A stretch of DNA of 64,000 bases, from the NCBI RefSeq assembly GCF_020171805.1, contig NZ_JAIVAF010000004.1, forward strand, positions 186,001-250,000. The letters are read 5' to 3'. The position numbers were made by a program, and so were the translations under genes. Below are positions 18,224-25,870 of this stretch, piece by piece (position 1 is the first letter of the stretch; every line of letters begins with the position of its first letter). Below the pieces are notes generated by a model. It was not told the DNA's origin, did not search any database, and saw only the letters and a program-made list of their open reading frames with translations. The stretch comes from Guptibacillus algicola. GTDB taxonomy: Bacteria; Bacillota; Bacilli; Bacillales; Guptibacillaceae.

Positions 18224-18329
18224 ATACTTTAAATATATTACTTGAAACGAAGAAGGAATTGTTTCCAACATTCTCTAGTGTTAAGATGTGCTAAGATTAA
18301 TAAATTATTTAGTCGAAAGGATTAGATGA

Positions 18330-18887
18330 ATGCCCAGAGAGTCGAAACGGCATAAAATATTAGAAGCTGCGGCATTAATTGTTCATAAGCGTGGCATAGA
18401 TGCGCTGACGTTGGATGCTGTAGCAGAAGAGGCGATGGTGAGTAAAGGGGGACTCCTTTATCATTTTCGGAGCAAAGAAGCTCTAGTTGAAGGACTTGTA
18501 CTCCATATGAACAACCTCTACCGATCTAATGTTGAAAGTGCTGTACAAGAAGATATTAATAAAGATGGCAAATGGACAAGAGCTTTTGTGAAAGCCACGC
18601 ACGACCAAAGTCAAAAAGACACCGAAACGAGTGCTGGAATGCTTGCAGCTCAAGGAATTAATCCTGACCTTCTGAAACCGTTGCAACAAACGTATGCGAA
18701 TTGGCAAGAAAACATCGAGGCAGACGGATTAGATCCTGTGAAAGCAACTATTTTAAGACTTGCAGTCGATGGATTGTGGTTCTCTGAAATTTTCGGCCTT
18801 GCACCGCTTGATGACAAGCTTCGGAAGCAAGTCGTAGATGCACTCTTAGAACAAACCTATCTGAATTCTAAAAAAGAAAACGAATAA
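18330..18887 (+). CDS. TetR-family regulator, probably of carnitine catabolism
   Basis: 185-residue TetR/AcrR repressor. The N-terminal helix-turn-helix runs through TLDAVAEEAMVSKGGLLYHF, with the typical SKGGLLYHFRSKEAL recognition segment. The C-terminal part is a ligand-binding helical domain of unknown specificity. It is divergent from the carnitine operon, and two related palindromes lie between, so it is the likely local regulator. ATG at 18330 follows GAAAGGA. Confidence 0.9.
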   Translation: MPRESKRHKILEAAALIVHKRGIDALTLDAVAEEAMVSKGGLLYHFRSKEALVEGLVLHMNNLYRSNVESAVQEDINKDGKWTRAFVKATHDQSQKDTETSAGMLAAQGINPDLLKPLQQTYANWQENIEADGLDPVKATILRLAVDGLWFSEIFGLAPLDDKLRKQVVDALLEQTYLNSKKENE

Positions 18888-18888
18888 G

Positions 18889-18927
18889 AAAAGCACTCGC
18901 GTCTTTGTAGAGCGAGTGCTTTTTTTG
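18889..18927 (+). terminator. Terminator after the TetR gene
   Basis: AAAAGCACTCGC / GCGAGTGCTTTT stem with T-run. Confidence 0.88.
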
Positions 18928-18970
18928 TATAGTTGAAAGATCTGAGCTTCCCCCAAATCCAGCTCAATCG

Positions 18971-19258
18971 TTAATCTAGTTTCTTCATCTTGTATACTTC
19001 CCTCGAAGTGATGAAGTCAGGAATGCTATCCCGATACTCTTGATAATGAGTGGAATTTATATGCCCTTTAACTGCTTCTTCATTCTGCCACACTTCCTGA
19101 ATAATGTACGTTGAATCTTCTATCGATCGATGTAAATCGTACTGTATACAACCTGTTTCTTTTCGTGATGCTTCTCCTACGCTCTTTAAAACATTGTACA
19201 CTTCATTTTCATGACCTTCTATTGGCTTAAGGATAGCCGTAATCACGATTTCATCCAT
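18971..19258 (-). CDS. Antibiotic biosynthesis monooxygenase (ABM/YgiN-like) domain protein
   Basis: 95-residue single-domain ferredoxin-like protein. The ABM pattern is clear: ILKPIEGHENEVYNVL, then TGCIQYDLHRS and YIIQEVWQNEEAVKGH. Relatives are quinol monooxygenases or heme-degrading enzymes acting as dimers; the substrate is unknown. Monocistronic. Confidence 0.88.
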   Translation of the reverse strand: MDEIVITAILKPIEGHENEVYNVLKSVGEASRKETGCIQYDLHRSIEDSTYIIQEVWQNEEAVKGHINSTHYQEYRDSIPDFITSREVYKMKKLD

Positions 19259-19336
19259 TGTATGTTCACCTCGTTATCATATCTTATCTTTTCATTCTAT
19301 AGAGTGAACATAACGATCGAAAAACATGCGAAGAGT

Positions 19337-19636
19337 TCAAGCCTTAGCTGGTTTAAGGATCGTCCGCTGCAACGGTACTCCGCCCATGCTCACATTCCGC
19401 TCGATGAAAATATATTCTTTACCATCGATTCTAAAACGACGGTATCCCGTATACTCTACCTCACGTCCCTCAGCTTTGAGCTGTTTCGTAATCGCTTGTA
19501 CATACTCGTTAAAGTCTGTATACCGTTCCTCAAAGTCGATCTGTATATGTCCCTTTCGATATCCCATTAGAAAATTAAATCCCATCAGCACTAAAATGAA
19601 GACAGGAATCATAAGCAATAATGTCCAAAGTTCCAT
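19337..19636 (-). CDS. Hypothetical single-pass membrane protein
   Basis: 99-residue protein with one N-terminal membrane helix (LWTLLLMIPVFILVLMGFNF) and a basic then mixed alpha/beta cytoplasmic part ending MGGVPLQRTILKPAKA. ATG at 19636 follows GGGAGGGG. The family was not recognised. Well-formed start, length and codon use argue that it is real. Confidence 0.7.
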   Translation of the reverse strand: MELWTLLLMIPVFILVLMGFNFLMGYRKGHIQIDFEERYTDFNEYVQAITKQLKAEGREVEYTGYRRFRIDGKEYIFIERNVSMGGVPLQRTILKPAKA

Positions 19637-19701
19637 AGGATGTCCCTCCCCTTGTCTTACTATATTTACGAATAAGCCCTGGGAGGAGTTTCACTCTCTT
19701 C

Positions 19702-20406
19702 CTACTTATAAGCTTTTATTATGAGAAAATGAGGGTTTTTCATCAGGTAATCATAGGACTTCGGTTCTTTCAACTTCATGATTTCAGCTGGCTTCGGTTC
19801 GATGATTTCGCCAAGCGTAAGGTGCCTTGTCACAACATTTACAATATCTTGCATCGCTCGTCTGTAAAACGTTACGTCGAGCGTAACTTCTGGTTTTTCC
19901 CACGTATCAGTAAGGAGTGTCGTTTGGAAATAATCTTTTGCTCCAAATTTCGTAAAGTCCATAAACGGGTGATGCACTGAAAATAGAAGCTTCCCACCCG
20001 GTTTCAAAATCCTGTTGAACTCTTCAAAAATGGGTTCCCAATCTTCTAAGTAATGGAGAGTAAGAGAACTGACAATAAGATCGAACGACTGCTCTTCAAA
20101 AGGAAGTGGGTTTGATAAATCATGTTGGATAAATTCAGCTTGTTCTCCCACTCTTCGGTTCGCAGCTTCGATCATCTTTTCACTGATGTCGATGCCAGTA
20201 ACAGATGCTCCTCTCTCTGCAAGCTGTTCTGAATACCATCCCGCTGAACACCCAGCATCTAACACTCTCTTTCCTTTAAGGTCTTCTTCGACTTCACTCA
20301 TCAAAGCAGGTCGCTCATAATAGGCGTTATAAGAAGAGCCCTCATCCGTACTCAGTTCATATGTACGTGCTAATTTGTTGTATGTATCTTCTATAGGACG
20401 TTTCAT
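19702..20406 (-). CDS. Class I SAM-dependent methyltransferase
   Basis: 234-residue Methyltransf_11-type enzyme. Motif I is RVLDAGCSAGWYSEQLAERG, motif II VTGIDISEKMIEAA, and motif IV FDLIVSSLTLHYLEDW. The small-molecule substrate cannot be predicted. Start ATG at 20406. Confidence 0.88.
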   Translation of the reverse strand: MKRPIEDTYNKLARTYELSTDEGSSYNAYYERPALMSEVEEDLKGKRVLDAGCSAGWYSEQLAERGASVTGIDISEKMIEAANRRVGEQAEFIQHDLSNPLPFEEQSFDLIVSSLTLHYLEDWEPIFEEFNRILKPGGKLLFSVHHPFMDFTKFGAKDYFQTTLLTDTWEKPEVTLDVTFYRRAMQDIVNVVTRHLTLGEIIEPKPAEIMKLKEPKSYDYLMKNPHFLIIKAYK

Positions 20407-20532
20407 GTGTTCACTCCCCTACTATCGTTAAAGCTCGTTAGTACTTTCGAACGGAAAACGCTTCAAAATGTTTCGATCTCGACCAATTCGTCAATGACAC
20501 CTATATAACCTCAAGATAGGAGGAGATCGAAC

Positions 20533-20835
20533 ATGGCATTATTAGAAATTAGCGTCACGCCAATTGGAACCAGTCAAACAAGTATGAGTCAATTTGTGAC
20601 AGATGCAATAAGATTAGCAGAAAAGGAAGGCTTCAACTATCATATTAGCCCAACCTCCACAGTTTTTGAAGGAAATGTCGATGAACTCTTTGAGCTTGCA
20701 AGAGATATCCATACACAAGCTTTAAAGAACGGGTCTGAGCGAGTGGTTACGAACATTAAAATCGAAGATCGCGAAGACAAGCCGCTTAATATTGAGGGGC
20801 AGGTAAATGAAGTGCAAACAGCATTAGGATCATAA
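20533..20835 (+). CDS. yqgV: MTH1187/YqgV-family thiamine-binding protein
   Basis: 100-residue DUF77 protein starting MALLEISVTPIGTSQTSMSQ, with YHISPTSTVFEGNVDELF and a C-terminal VVTNIKIEDRED strand. Members form tetramers and some bind thiamine precursors or pyrimidines in thiamine metabolism. ATG at 20533 follows AGGAGGAGAT. Monocistronic with its own terminator. Confidence 0.88.
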   Translation: MALLEISVTPIGTSQTSMSQFVTDAIRLAEKEGFNYHISPTSTVFEGNVDELFELARDIHTQALKNGSERVVTNIKIEDREDKPLNIEGQVNEVQTALGS

Positions 20836-20843
20836 AACAAAAG

Positions 20844-20880
20844 AAGGATGGTAGCTTAAAGTAAGCTATCATCCTTTTTG
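20844..20880. terminator. Terminator shared by yqgV and the 55-residue gene
   Basis: A 15-bp stem (AAGGATGGTAGCTTA / TAAGCTATCATCCTT) with TTTTT. The stop codon of the minus-strand small gene lies within the stem. Confidence 0.85.
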
Positions 20881-21036
20881 ATTACTATATTGAATTTTGC
20901 GAGACTGCTTATACTGAGCAAGCTCAAGATTCAAGCGTTTTTGTGTACGCTTTTTATCTACATTTAGGAATAACGCCGCAAGAGCGATAAAACCTACACT
21001 TAATAATAAAATTTCCAAAATCATTTCAAATTCCAT
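20869..21036 (-). CDS. 55-residue single-pass membrane protein
   Basis: Small ORF found by reading the minus strand. It begins MEFEMILEI, has one hydrophobic helix (about 5-24) and then a basic tail with DKKRTQKRLN, ending YSNQKG. ATG at 21036 follows AAGGAGA with 10 nt spacing. Its TGA falls inside the terminator that also serves yqgV. Function unknown; the positive cytoplasmic tail predicts N-out orientation. The next 300 nt upstream (to spx) hold no gene that I can support. Confidence 0.65.
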   Translation of the reverse strand: MEFEMILEILLLSVGFIALAALFLNVDKKRTQKRLNLELAQYKQSRKIQYSNQKG

Positions 21037-21337
21037 GATCTATTTCTCTCCTTTATTCGTTTACTAAGTAGTGCTCCCGATGTGCTGGTAATATGTACAT
21101 TACCCTTTTTAACCACAGCCTAAACATTACCAGACATATAATTGTCAACTCTTTTCCTTAAGCAACGAAAGGAAACAGATTCAAAGAAGCGAATTATGAT
21201 AGTGATGAGCGCAAAACAAACTTAAGCAAAAACCCTCTATAAAAATAGAGGTGTAATGCAGCTTACAGTAATCGAAGCGATGACTGTGGTACGCTGTATT
21301 CAGATCAATGTATAAATCCATTTTGGAGGTTAATCAC

Positions 21338-21730
21338 ATGATCACACTTTACACATCGCCAAGCTGCACATCGTGCAGAAAAGCCAAAGCATGGCTAGAA
21401 GAGCATGATCTTCCATATGAGCAGCGCAACATTTTTTCAAAACCGCTCACTGAGGAAGAAATTAAGTCAATTATCAGAATGACCGAAAAAGGAACAGAAG
21501 AAATCATTTCAAAACGTTCGAAAGCATACGATGCCCTTCAACAAGAACTTGATGAGCTTTCTCTTCAAGAGCTATATAGTTTGATTCAAGAAAACCCAGG
21601 TATTCTAAAACGACCAATTTTACTAGACAAAAAACGTCTCCAAGTAGGCTTCCATGAAGATGAAATCAGAAGCTTTCTTCCACGGAAAATAAGAGCGTTT
21701 CAACTTGAGCAAATTCTACAACAAGCATAA
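21338..21730 (+). CDS. spx: Spx-family transcription regulator
   Basis: 130-residue ArsC-fold protein, almost exactly Spx length. The redox switch CxxC is in [15 protein letters not shown], and [14 protein letters not shown] is the conserved RNA-polymerase-alpha-binding region. It senses disulfide stress and redirects RNA polymerase. ATG at 21338 follows GGAGG at 8 nt; an in-frame extension to 21308 spans that site. Could be a paralogue if another spx exists in the genome. Confidence 0.92.
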   Translation: MITLYTSPSCTSCRKAKAWLEEHDLPYEQRNIFSKPLTEEEIKSIIRMTEKGTEEIISKRSKAYDALQQELDELSLQELYSLIQENPGILKRPILLDKKRLQVGFHEDEIRSFLPRKIRAFQLEQILQQA

Positions 21731-21762
21731 AACAGGAGAGGTATACCCTCTTCTGTTTTTTT
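21731..21762 (+). terminator. Terminator after spx
   Basis: AACAGGAGAGG / CCCTCTTCTGTT stem followed by a T-run. Confidence 0.8.
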
Positions 21763-21775
21763 GTTAGTCAGCACG

Positions 21776-21830
21776 GTTAGTACTCGTTGCAAAAGGGTAT
21801 GAGTATAAAATGGAATAATACTTTTATACT
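21776..21830 (+). promoter_or_regulatory. Possible SigB promoter and 9-bp inverted repeat upstream of uspA
   Basis: GTTAGT (21776-21781), 13 nt, then GGGTAT (21795-21800); the -10 is a perfect SigB element and the -35 partial. Downstream, AGTATAAAA (21802-21810) and TTTTATACT (21822-21830) form a perfect inverted repeat ending just before the ribosome binding site. Confidence 0.45.
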
Positions 21831-21845
21831 GGAGGCAGTATTACT

Positions 21846-22262
21846 ATGTACAATAAGATTATGCTTGCATCCGATGGCTCAGAAGATTCTGTAACAGCAG
21901 CAGAAGAAGCGATCAAATTAGCTAAATTAACTGGTGCACAGGTGGATGTCGTCTATGTGGTGGACGGTGATACCTCAAAACACGATGTATTACGAAATTG
22001 GGATTCTCTCGGTATTAGAGAAGAGCGTAAAGATAAGCTTCGTGCTGTCGAACAAAAAGCAGCAGATGCCAATTTAACATATGAAATCAACATGCTTCGT
22101 GGTGACCCTTCTGTCACTCTCGTGAAGTATGCAGAAGAACATGACATCGATCTCATCGTAATGGGAACAAGAGGACTGAACGTCTTACAGGAAATGGTCC
22201 TAGGAAGCGTCAGTCATCAGGTCATACAAAAAGCGAGTTGTCCTGTTCACGTTGTAAAATAA
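21846..22262 (+). CDS. Universal stress protein UspA family
   Basis: 138-residue Rossmann-like ATP-binding Usp domain. The start IMLASDGSEDS and the ATP-binding motif GTRGLNVLQEMVLGSVSHQV (G-x2-G-x9-GS) are intact, so it is probably an ATP-binding Usp. ATG at 21846 follows GGAGG with 10 nt spacing. A SigB-like promoter upstream would fit general stress control. Confidence 0.93.
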   Translation: MYNKIMLASDGSEDSVTAAEEAIKLAKLTGAQVDVVYVVDGDTSKHDVLRNWDSLGIREERKDKLRAVEQKAADANLTYEINMLRGDPSVTLVKYAEEHDIDLIVMGTRGLNVLQEMVLGSVSHQVIQKASCPVHVVK

Positions 22263-22279
22263 ACGGTTTGTTCTCATAC

Positions 22280-22321
22280 AAAAGAGCTTGGAGGCGAAAA
22301 GCCAATCCAAGCTCTTTTTTG
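22280..22321 (+). terminator. Terminator after uspA
   Basis: AAAAGAGCTTGGA / TCCAAGCTCTTTT stem with T-run. Confidence 0.85.
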
Positions 22322-22486
22322 TTTCCATAGTTATTTGATTCTTTCTCCGTTCTTTCATGCAACACATCATCGAGTATTTGCAACTTGTCGGTCCAGAACG
22401 ACTCCTTACCTTCTAAGTAATGACTTCCTGCATTTCCAGTTCTATACTATTCTTAAGAAAGCCACAAAGTAAAGGATGAAGAAAAC

Positions 22487-22945
22487 ATGAAAGTCTTGCT
22501 AGACGTTGACCGTAAGTATGAAGAAACTAGCGTTACCATTCACTGTGGTGAAATGGATGATTCAATTAAAGATATTTTGGATTACTTAAACGAAAAGAAA
22601 ACCGATTTTCTCGTTGGGAAGAAGGGGGAAGAGCAGCACATTATTAAACCTAAAGACGTCCATTATTTTCATTCGGAAGGGGATACGGTAATCGCAACTA
22701 CGCTCCAAGGAGATTTTAAAGTGAAAGAAAAATTGTATGAATTGGAAGAATTACTTCCGTCTCACACATTCATCCGGCTTTCTAAATCTGTACTCGCTAA
22801 TCTATACAAAATTAGTCACTTTGAACCATCGTTCAACGGCACACTCTCCGTCAACTTTCAATCTGGCGGAAAAGAATACGCGTCAAGGCACTATGTAGGA
22901 AAGATAAAAGAAGTGCTAAAAATGAACAGGAGGGCAAATAAATGA
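22487..22945 (+). CDS. LytTR-domain DNA-binding regulator
   Basis: 152-residue regulator with a C-terminal LytTR domain (about 50-148), read in IIKPKDVHYFHSEGDTVIAT and HTFIRLSKSVLANLYKIS. There is no receiver domain; the first 45 residues are short and acidic. It overlaps the next gene, a DUF3021 membrane protein, by ATGA. LytTR plus small membrane partner is the LytTR regulatory system layout, where the membrane protein restrains the regulator and the pair autoregulates. Confidence 0.9.
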   Translation: MKVLLDVDRKYEETSVTIHCGEMDDSIKDILDYLNEKKTDFLVGKKGEEQHIIKPKDVHYFHSEGDTVIATTLQGDFKVKEKLYELEELLPSHTFIRLSKSVLANLYKISHFEPSFNGTLSVNFQSGGKEYASRHYVGKIKEVLKMNRRANK

Positions 22946-23355
22946 AAACATTTTTGTTTAGAAGTGTAATCGGTATTTTCTATGGAGGGTTTCTTGCAGT
23001 GTTACTAACATACGCTGTCATTTTCTTCGGTGATCAACCAACACTAGACTCTAGCCTCTTTGTGAAAAACTCTTTAGGTTCCCTATTTTGCGGATGGTTA
23101 TTTACAGTTACCCCACTCTATTTTGAAATCAATTCACTCAAGCTTTCACAGCAAACAGCCTTACATTTCACAACCGTCTCGATCTTCTATTTCATCCTTG
23201 CCTATGGAATCGGTTGGATTCCACAAGGGTTAACAAATTTCTTACTATTCATCGCATTCGCTATTATAATCTATACAGTCCTATGGATTTCGTTCTATTT
23301 ATACTTCAAAAATGAATCTAAAAAACTGAACGATGATCTTCAACATATCAAATAA
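22942..23355 (+). CDS. DUF3021 membrane protein, likely partner of the LytTR regulator
   Basis: 137-residue protein with four predicted membrane helices and a basic C-terminal tail (KNESKKLNDDLQ). It overlaps the LytTR gene by 4 nt, so it is translationally coupled. DUF3021 proteins are usually encoded in this position; by analogy with LytTR regulatory systems it should act as a membrane-bound antagonist. The signal it senses is unknown. Confidence 0.88.
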   Translation: MKTFLFRSVIGIFYGGFLAVLLTYAVIFFGDQPTLDSSLFVKNSLGSLFCGWLFTVTPLYFEINSLKLSQQTALHFTTVSIFYFILAYGIGWIPQGLTNFLLFIAFAIIIYTVLWISFYLYFKNESKKLNDDLQHIK

Positions 23356-23383
23356 TAGAAAAAGATCATAATGAACAAACAAC

Positions 23384-23417
23384 AGCCGCTCAGAATATAT
23401 CTGAACGGCTATTTTTC
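23384..23417 (+). terminator. Terminator of the LytTR/DUF3021 operon
   Basis: AGCCGCTCAGA / TCTGAACGGCT imperfect stem followed by ATTTTT. Confidence 0.75.
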
Positions 23418-23484
23418 TGTAAAGACTAGTATGTATTTGTTAGTATAAATTAAAGAATGAAACATTCAGCTTAGAGGTGAACAT

Positions 23485-23710
23485 ATGAATCTAGTTTTCG
23501 GAACCCTTTATCGTCATGCTTTCATTGTATATTCTTTTATTCAAGTTCAGTAAAGAGAAGTTTATTACAAAATACGAAAGTGGTGGCGGAAGTCTTTATA
23601 CAGATACAATCGTATACTTATTAAAGTTCTTACCATGGTCGGTGGTGCAAATCACCTTTATCATCTTAGCAATCGCAATAATAGGTGGTGTGTTCGTCAC
23701 ACTGATTTAA
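23485..23710 (+). pseudogene. Small two-helix membrane protein with an apparent 1-nt frameshift
   Basis: ATG at 23485 has a good site (AGAGGTGAA) but its frame ends after 22 codons. The +1 frame continues as MLSLYILLFKFSKEKF through a second helix (WSVVQITFIILAIAIIGGVF) to 23710. Removing one C from the CCC at 23504-23506 joins them into a smooth first membrane helix starting MNLVFGTFIVMLSLYILL, about 74 residues. Either a real frameshift, a sequencing error, or initiation at 23516 without a visible ribosome binding site. Confidence 0.55.
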
Positions 23711-23719
23711 TACAAAGTT

Positions 23720-23760
23720 AAAACCTGCATATCCCCGTTTTGGGGATATGCAGGTTTTTA
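23720..23760 (+). terminator. Strong terminator
   Basis: A 16-bp perfect stem (AAACCTGCATATCCCC / GGGGATATGCAGGTTT) plus T-run. Confidence 0.88.
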
Positions 23761-23774
23761 TTAATACTAAGCTA

Positions 23775-23945
23775 TCACACGGGCGGACCACTATTGTTAT
23801 TCGCTCGATCAATAATATGAACACTTTCATTTTTCTGTCGATCTGACTTCGTTGGTTTCTTCATTCCAAATATCTTCTCTAGAACAAACGCTAGAATCAC
23901 TAATAGCGCAAGTGATCCCCATAGAATCATTCCCAAAACTGTCAT
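23775..23945 (-). CDS. 56-residue single-pass membrane protein
   Basis: Starts MTVLGMILWGSLALLVILAF, one membrane helix, then a charged Lys/Asp tail ending NNNSGPPV. ATG at 23945 follows GGAGG at 7 nt; the longer frame to 23993 includes that site. No family recognised. Confidence 0.6.
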   Translation of the reverse strand: MTVLGMILWGSLALLVILAFVLEKIFGMKKPTKSDRQKNESVHIIDRANNNSGPPV

Positions 23946-24092
23946 CGTACCGCCTCCTGTCAAAAACTCTCTACCTATACGATCGAGAGACAAAAAGGTT
24001 TCAAATTCTATGTTTTAATCAACCATCATCTAATTAATCATAACAATTCAGGTGGTAAAATTCATAAAAAAAGCTAGCGATCAATCGCCAGC

Positions 24093-24830
24093 TTATGCCT
24101 TTTTCACACAGGAAAATAACAGGAACAATGGAATTTTCCTTCTACGTTCATATTCTTCTTTGTCTGCAAAATTCTCTTCGTTCGGCGTTGCTTCTCGAAT
24201 GCCTTCTATCACAAAGCCAGCGCGCTGCAACTTCTTGAAATACTCTTCTATCGTGCGATGATATTTGACCACCTTTTCTCCGATCCACGGCTCAACACGC
24301 TTCCCGCTCACAAAGTAATCATCCACGATCCAGTTCGAACGCTTTCCACCCGCTTCCATACTTTTAAAAGAAGCCGTTAACAACGGGTGCTGAACGCTAA
24401 AGACGAATCGACCATTTTCCTTTATACTCTGAAACACATCGTTCAGAAGATCATCGAGGTTCTCTATGTAATGTAGAACAAGTTGAGACACAACGATGTC
24501 ATAGCTTTCTTTCGGATAGTGGAACGCTTGAAGAGAAGAGTGAACGACTCGACCATTCAGGCCATCTAACTTAAGGTTAGCACGCTCACACATGTTATCT
24601 GATCCATCGATTCCAAGGTATGATTGACAGCCAAAGTCGAGCAGCATTGTTCCGAGCGTGGCGTCTCCACACCCGAGATCAAGGATATCTCCTCCCTCTA
24701 CAGATCCTAGTAAATCTAGTAAAGCAGGTGTTTCGATTAACGCATTAGGACTCTCATCCCGGTGCCTTCTTTTCATGTAATTCTCATAAAAGTCCTTATT
24801 CTCGTAAACCGCTGATCCTTCAAATTCCAT
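24093..24830 (-). CDS. Class I SAM-dependent methyltransferase
   Basis: 245-residue enzyme. Motif I is GDILDLGCGDATLGTMLLDFG, the acidic loop SYLGIDGSDNMCERA, and post I YDIVVSQLVLHYIENLDD. It follows a second methyltransferase on the same strand by 16 nt, so they form a two-gene operon. Substrate unknown; the HTIEEYFKKLQRAGF region resembles small-molecule methylases. Confidence 0.87.
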   Translation of the reverse strand: MEFEGSAVYENKDFYENYMKRRHRDESPNALIETPALLDLLGSVEGGDILDLGCGDATLGTMLLDFGCQSYLGIDGSDNMCERANLKLDGLNGRVVHSSLQAFHYPKESYDIVVSQLVLHYIENLDDLLNDVFQSIKENGRFVFSVQHPLLTASFKSMEAGGKRSNWIVDDYFVSGKRVEPWIGEKVVKYHRTIEEYFKKLQRAGFVIEGIREATPNEENFADKEEYERRRKIPLFLLFSCVKKA

Positions 24831-24846
24831 TCGACCGCTTCCCTTC

Positions 24847-25611
24847 TTATAGGCTGAGCTTTATCGCTTTTGTTGCAATGAATGTCTTGATGTACTGATC
24901 GATCATTCGTCTTCCTCCAAAATCATCTTCATACAGACCTGCGATCAAAAGCCCTGCATCGATCTGGCCTTGAATTTGGTCTTCTAGCGTATGACCAAAT
25001 TCGAGCGCTTGATTCATAAGCTCCTCTTGACTCAATTGCTCGATCGAGGAGAATGGAATCGAATGCTTCACATCAAGAATTCCTTTATCCTCTTGTTCGT
25101 CATCAAAAAGATAGAGTATCGGATTCGTAAAGCCCGAGATCAGCGTGCCGTTTGGTTTCAATACACGTGAAGCTTCATTCCAAACAGGCCGAACGTTTTC
25201 AACGAATACATTCGACACGGGATGAACGATAAGATCAAACGTTTCATCTTCAAAAAAGTGAAGGTCCGTCATGCTCCCCTGTATCGTTACGATGTCTAAT
25301 CCTTCTCGTTCTGCGACGAATTTATCCTGCCCTAACTGTTTTTCTGAGAGATCGACAACCGTTACGTCTGCTCCTGCTGCAGCAAGGATGGGTGCCTGCT
25401 GCCCCCCTCCTGAGGCGAGACAAAGTACGTTCATACCTACCAGTGATTCTTTAAACCAGCTTCTCGGCACACTTTTCTCCGTCGTAACCGTAATCTCCCA
25501 GTCTCCCTTTCTCGCTTTCTCAACTAGTTCAGTGCTCACAGGCTTCGTATAAGCGACACCTTCCGTCACTTTTCTATCCCATGCCTGACTATTATGTGAA
25601 AACACATTCAT
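24847..25611 (-). CDS. Class I SAM-dependent methyltransferase
   Basis: 254-residue enzyme. The SAM motif is MNVLCLASGGGQQAPILAAA, with VTVVDLSEKQLGQD and FDLIVHPVSNVFVENV. First gene of a two-methyltransferase operon; ATG at 25611 follows AGGGGGGAG. It is not closely similar to its neighbour, so this is a pair and not a recent duplication. Confidence 0.87.
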   Translation of the reverse strand: MNVFSHNSQAWDRKVTEGVAYTKPVSTELVEKARKGDWEITVTTEKSVPRSWFKESLVGMNVLCLASGGGQQAPILAAAGADVTVVDLSEKQLGQDKFVAEREGLDIVTIQGSMTDLHFFEDETFDLIVHPVSNVFVENVRPVWNEASRVLKPNGTLISGFTNPILYLFDDEQEDKGILDVKHSIPFSSIEQLSQEELMNQALEFGHTLEDQIQGQIDAGLLIAGLYEDDFGGRRMIDQYIKTFIATKAIKLSL

Positions 25612-25870
25612 GTAGACTCCCCCCTTATGTCATGATTTTCACTCCAACAACACTTATTCTGTTTTCATCATCGTAATACCTTCCTCTACTGCTGAAATTA
25701 ACTCTCCCGATTAGACTATCCCCCCTACTCCTTTAGTTGTAGTCACCTCTAGGTCAAACAAACAAACCCTATAGGCTCTTGTCAGTAAACCACACATTTT
25801 GTAGAGGGAACACTGATAGACTGATAGAAATTCGTATCAATGCTTTTATTATAGGGAGGCTACAACTAAT

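Noticed and set aside
24093-25611. Recent tandem duplication of methyltransferases
   Set aside because: The two proteins share only the general SAM-binding motifs and differ elsewhere.
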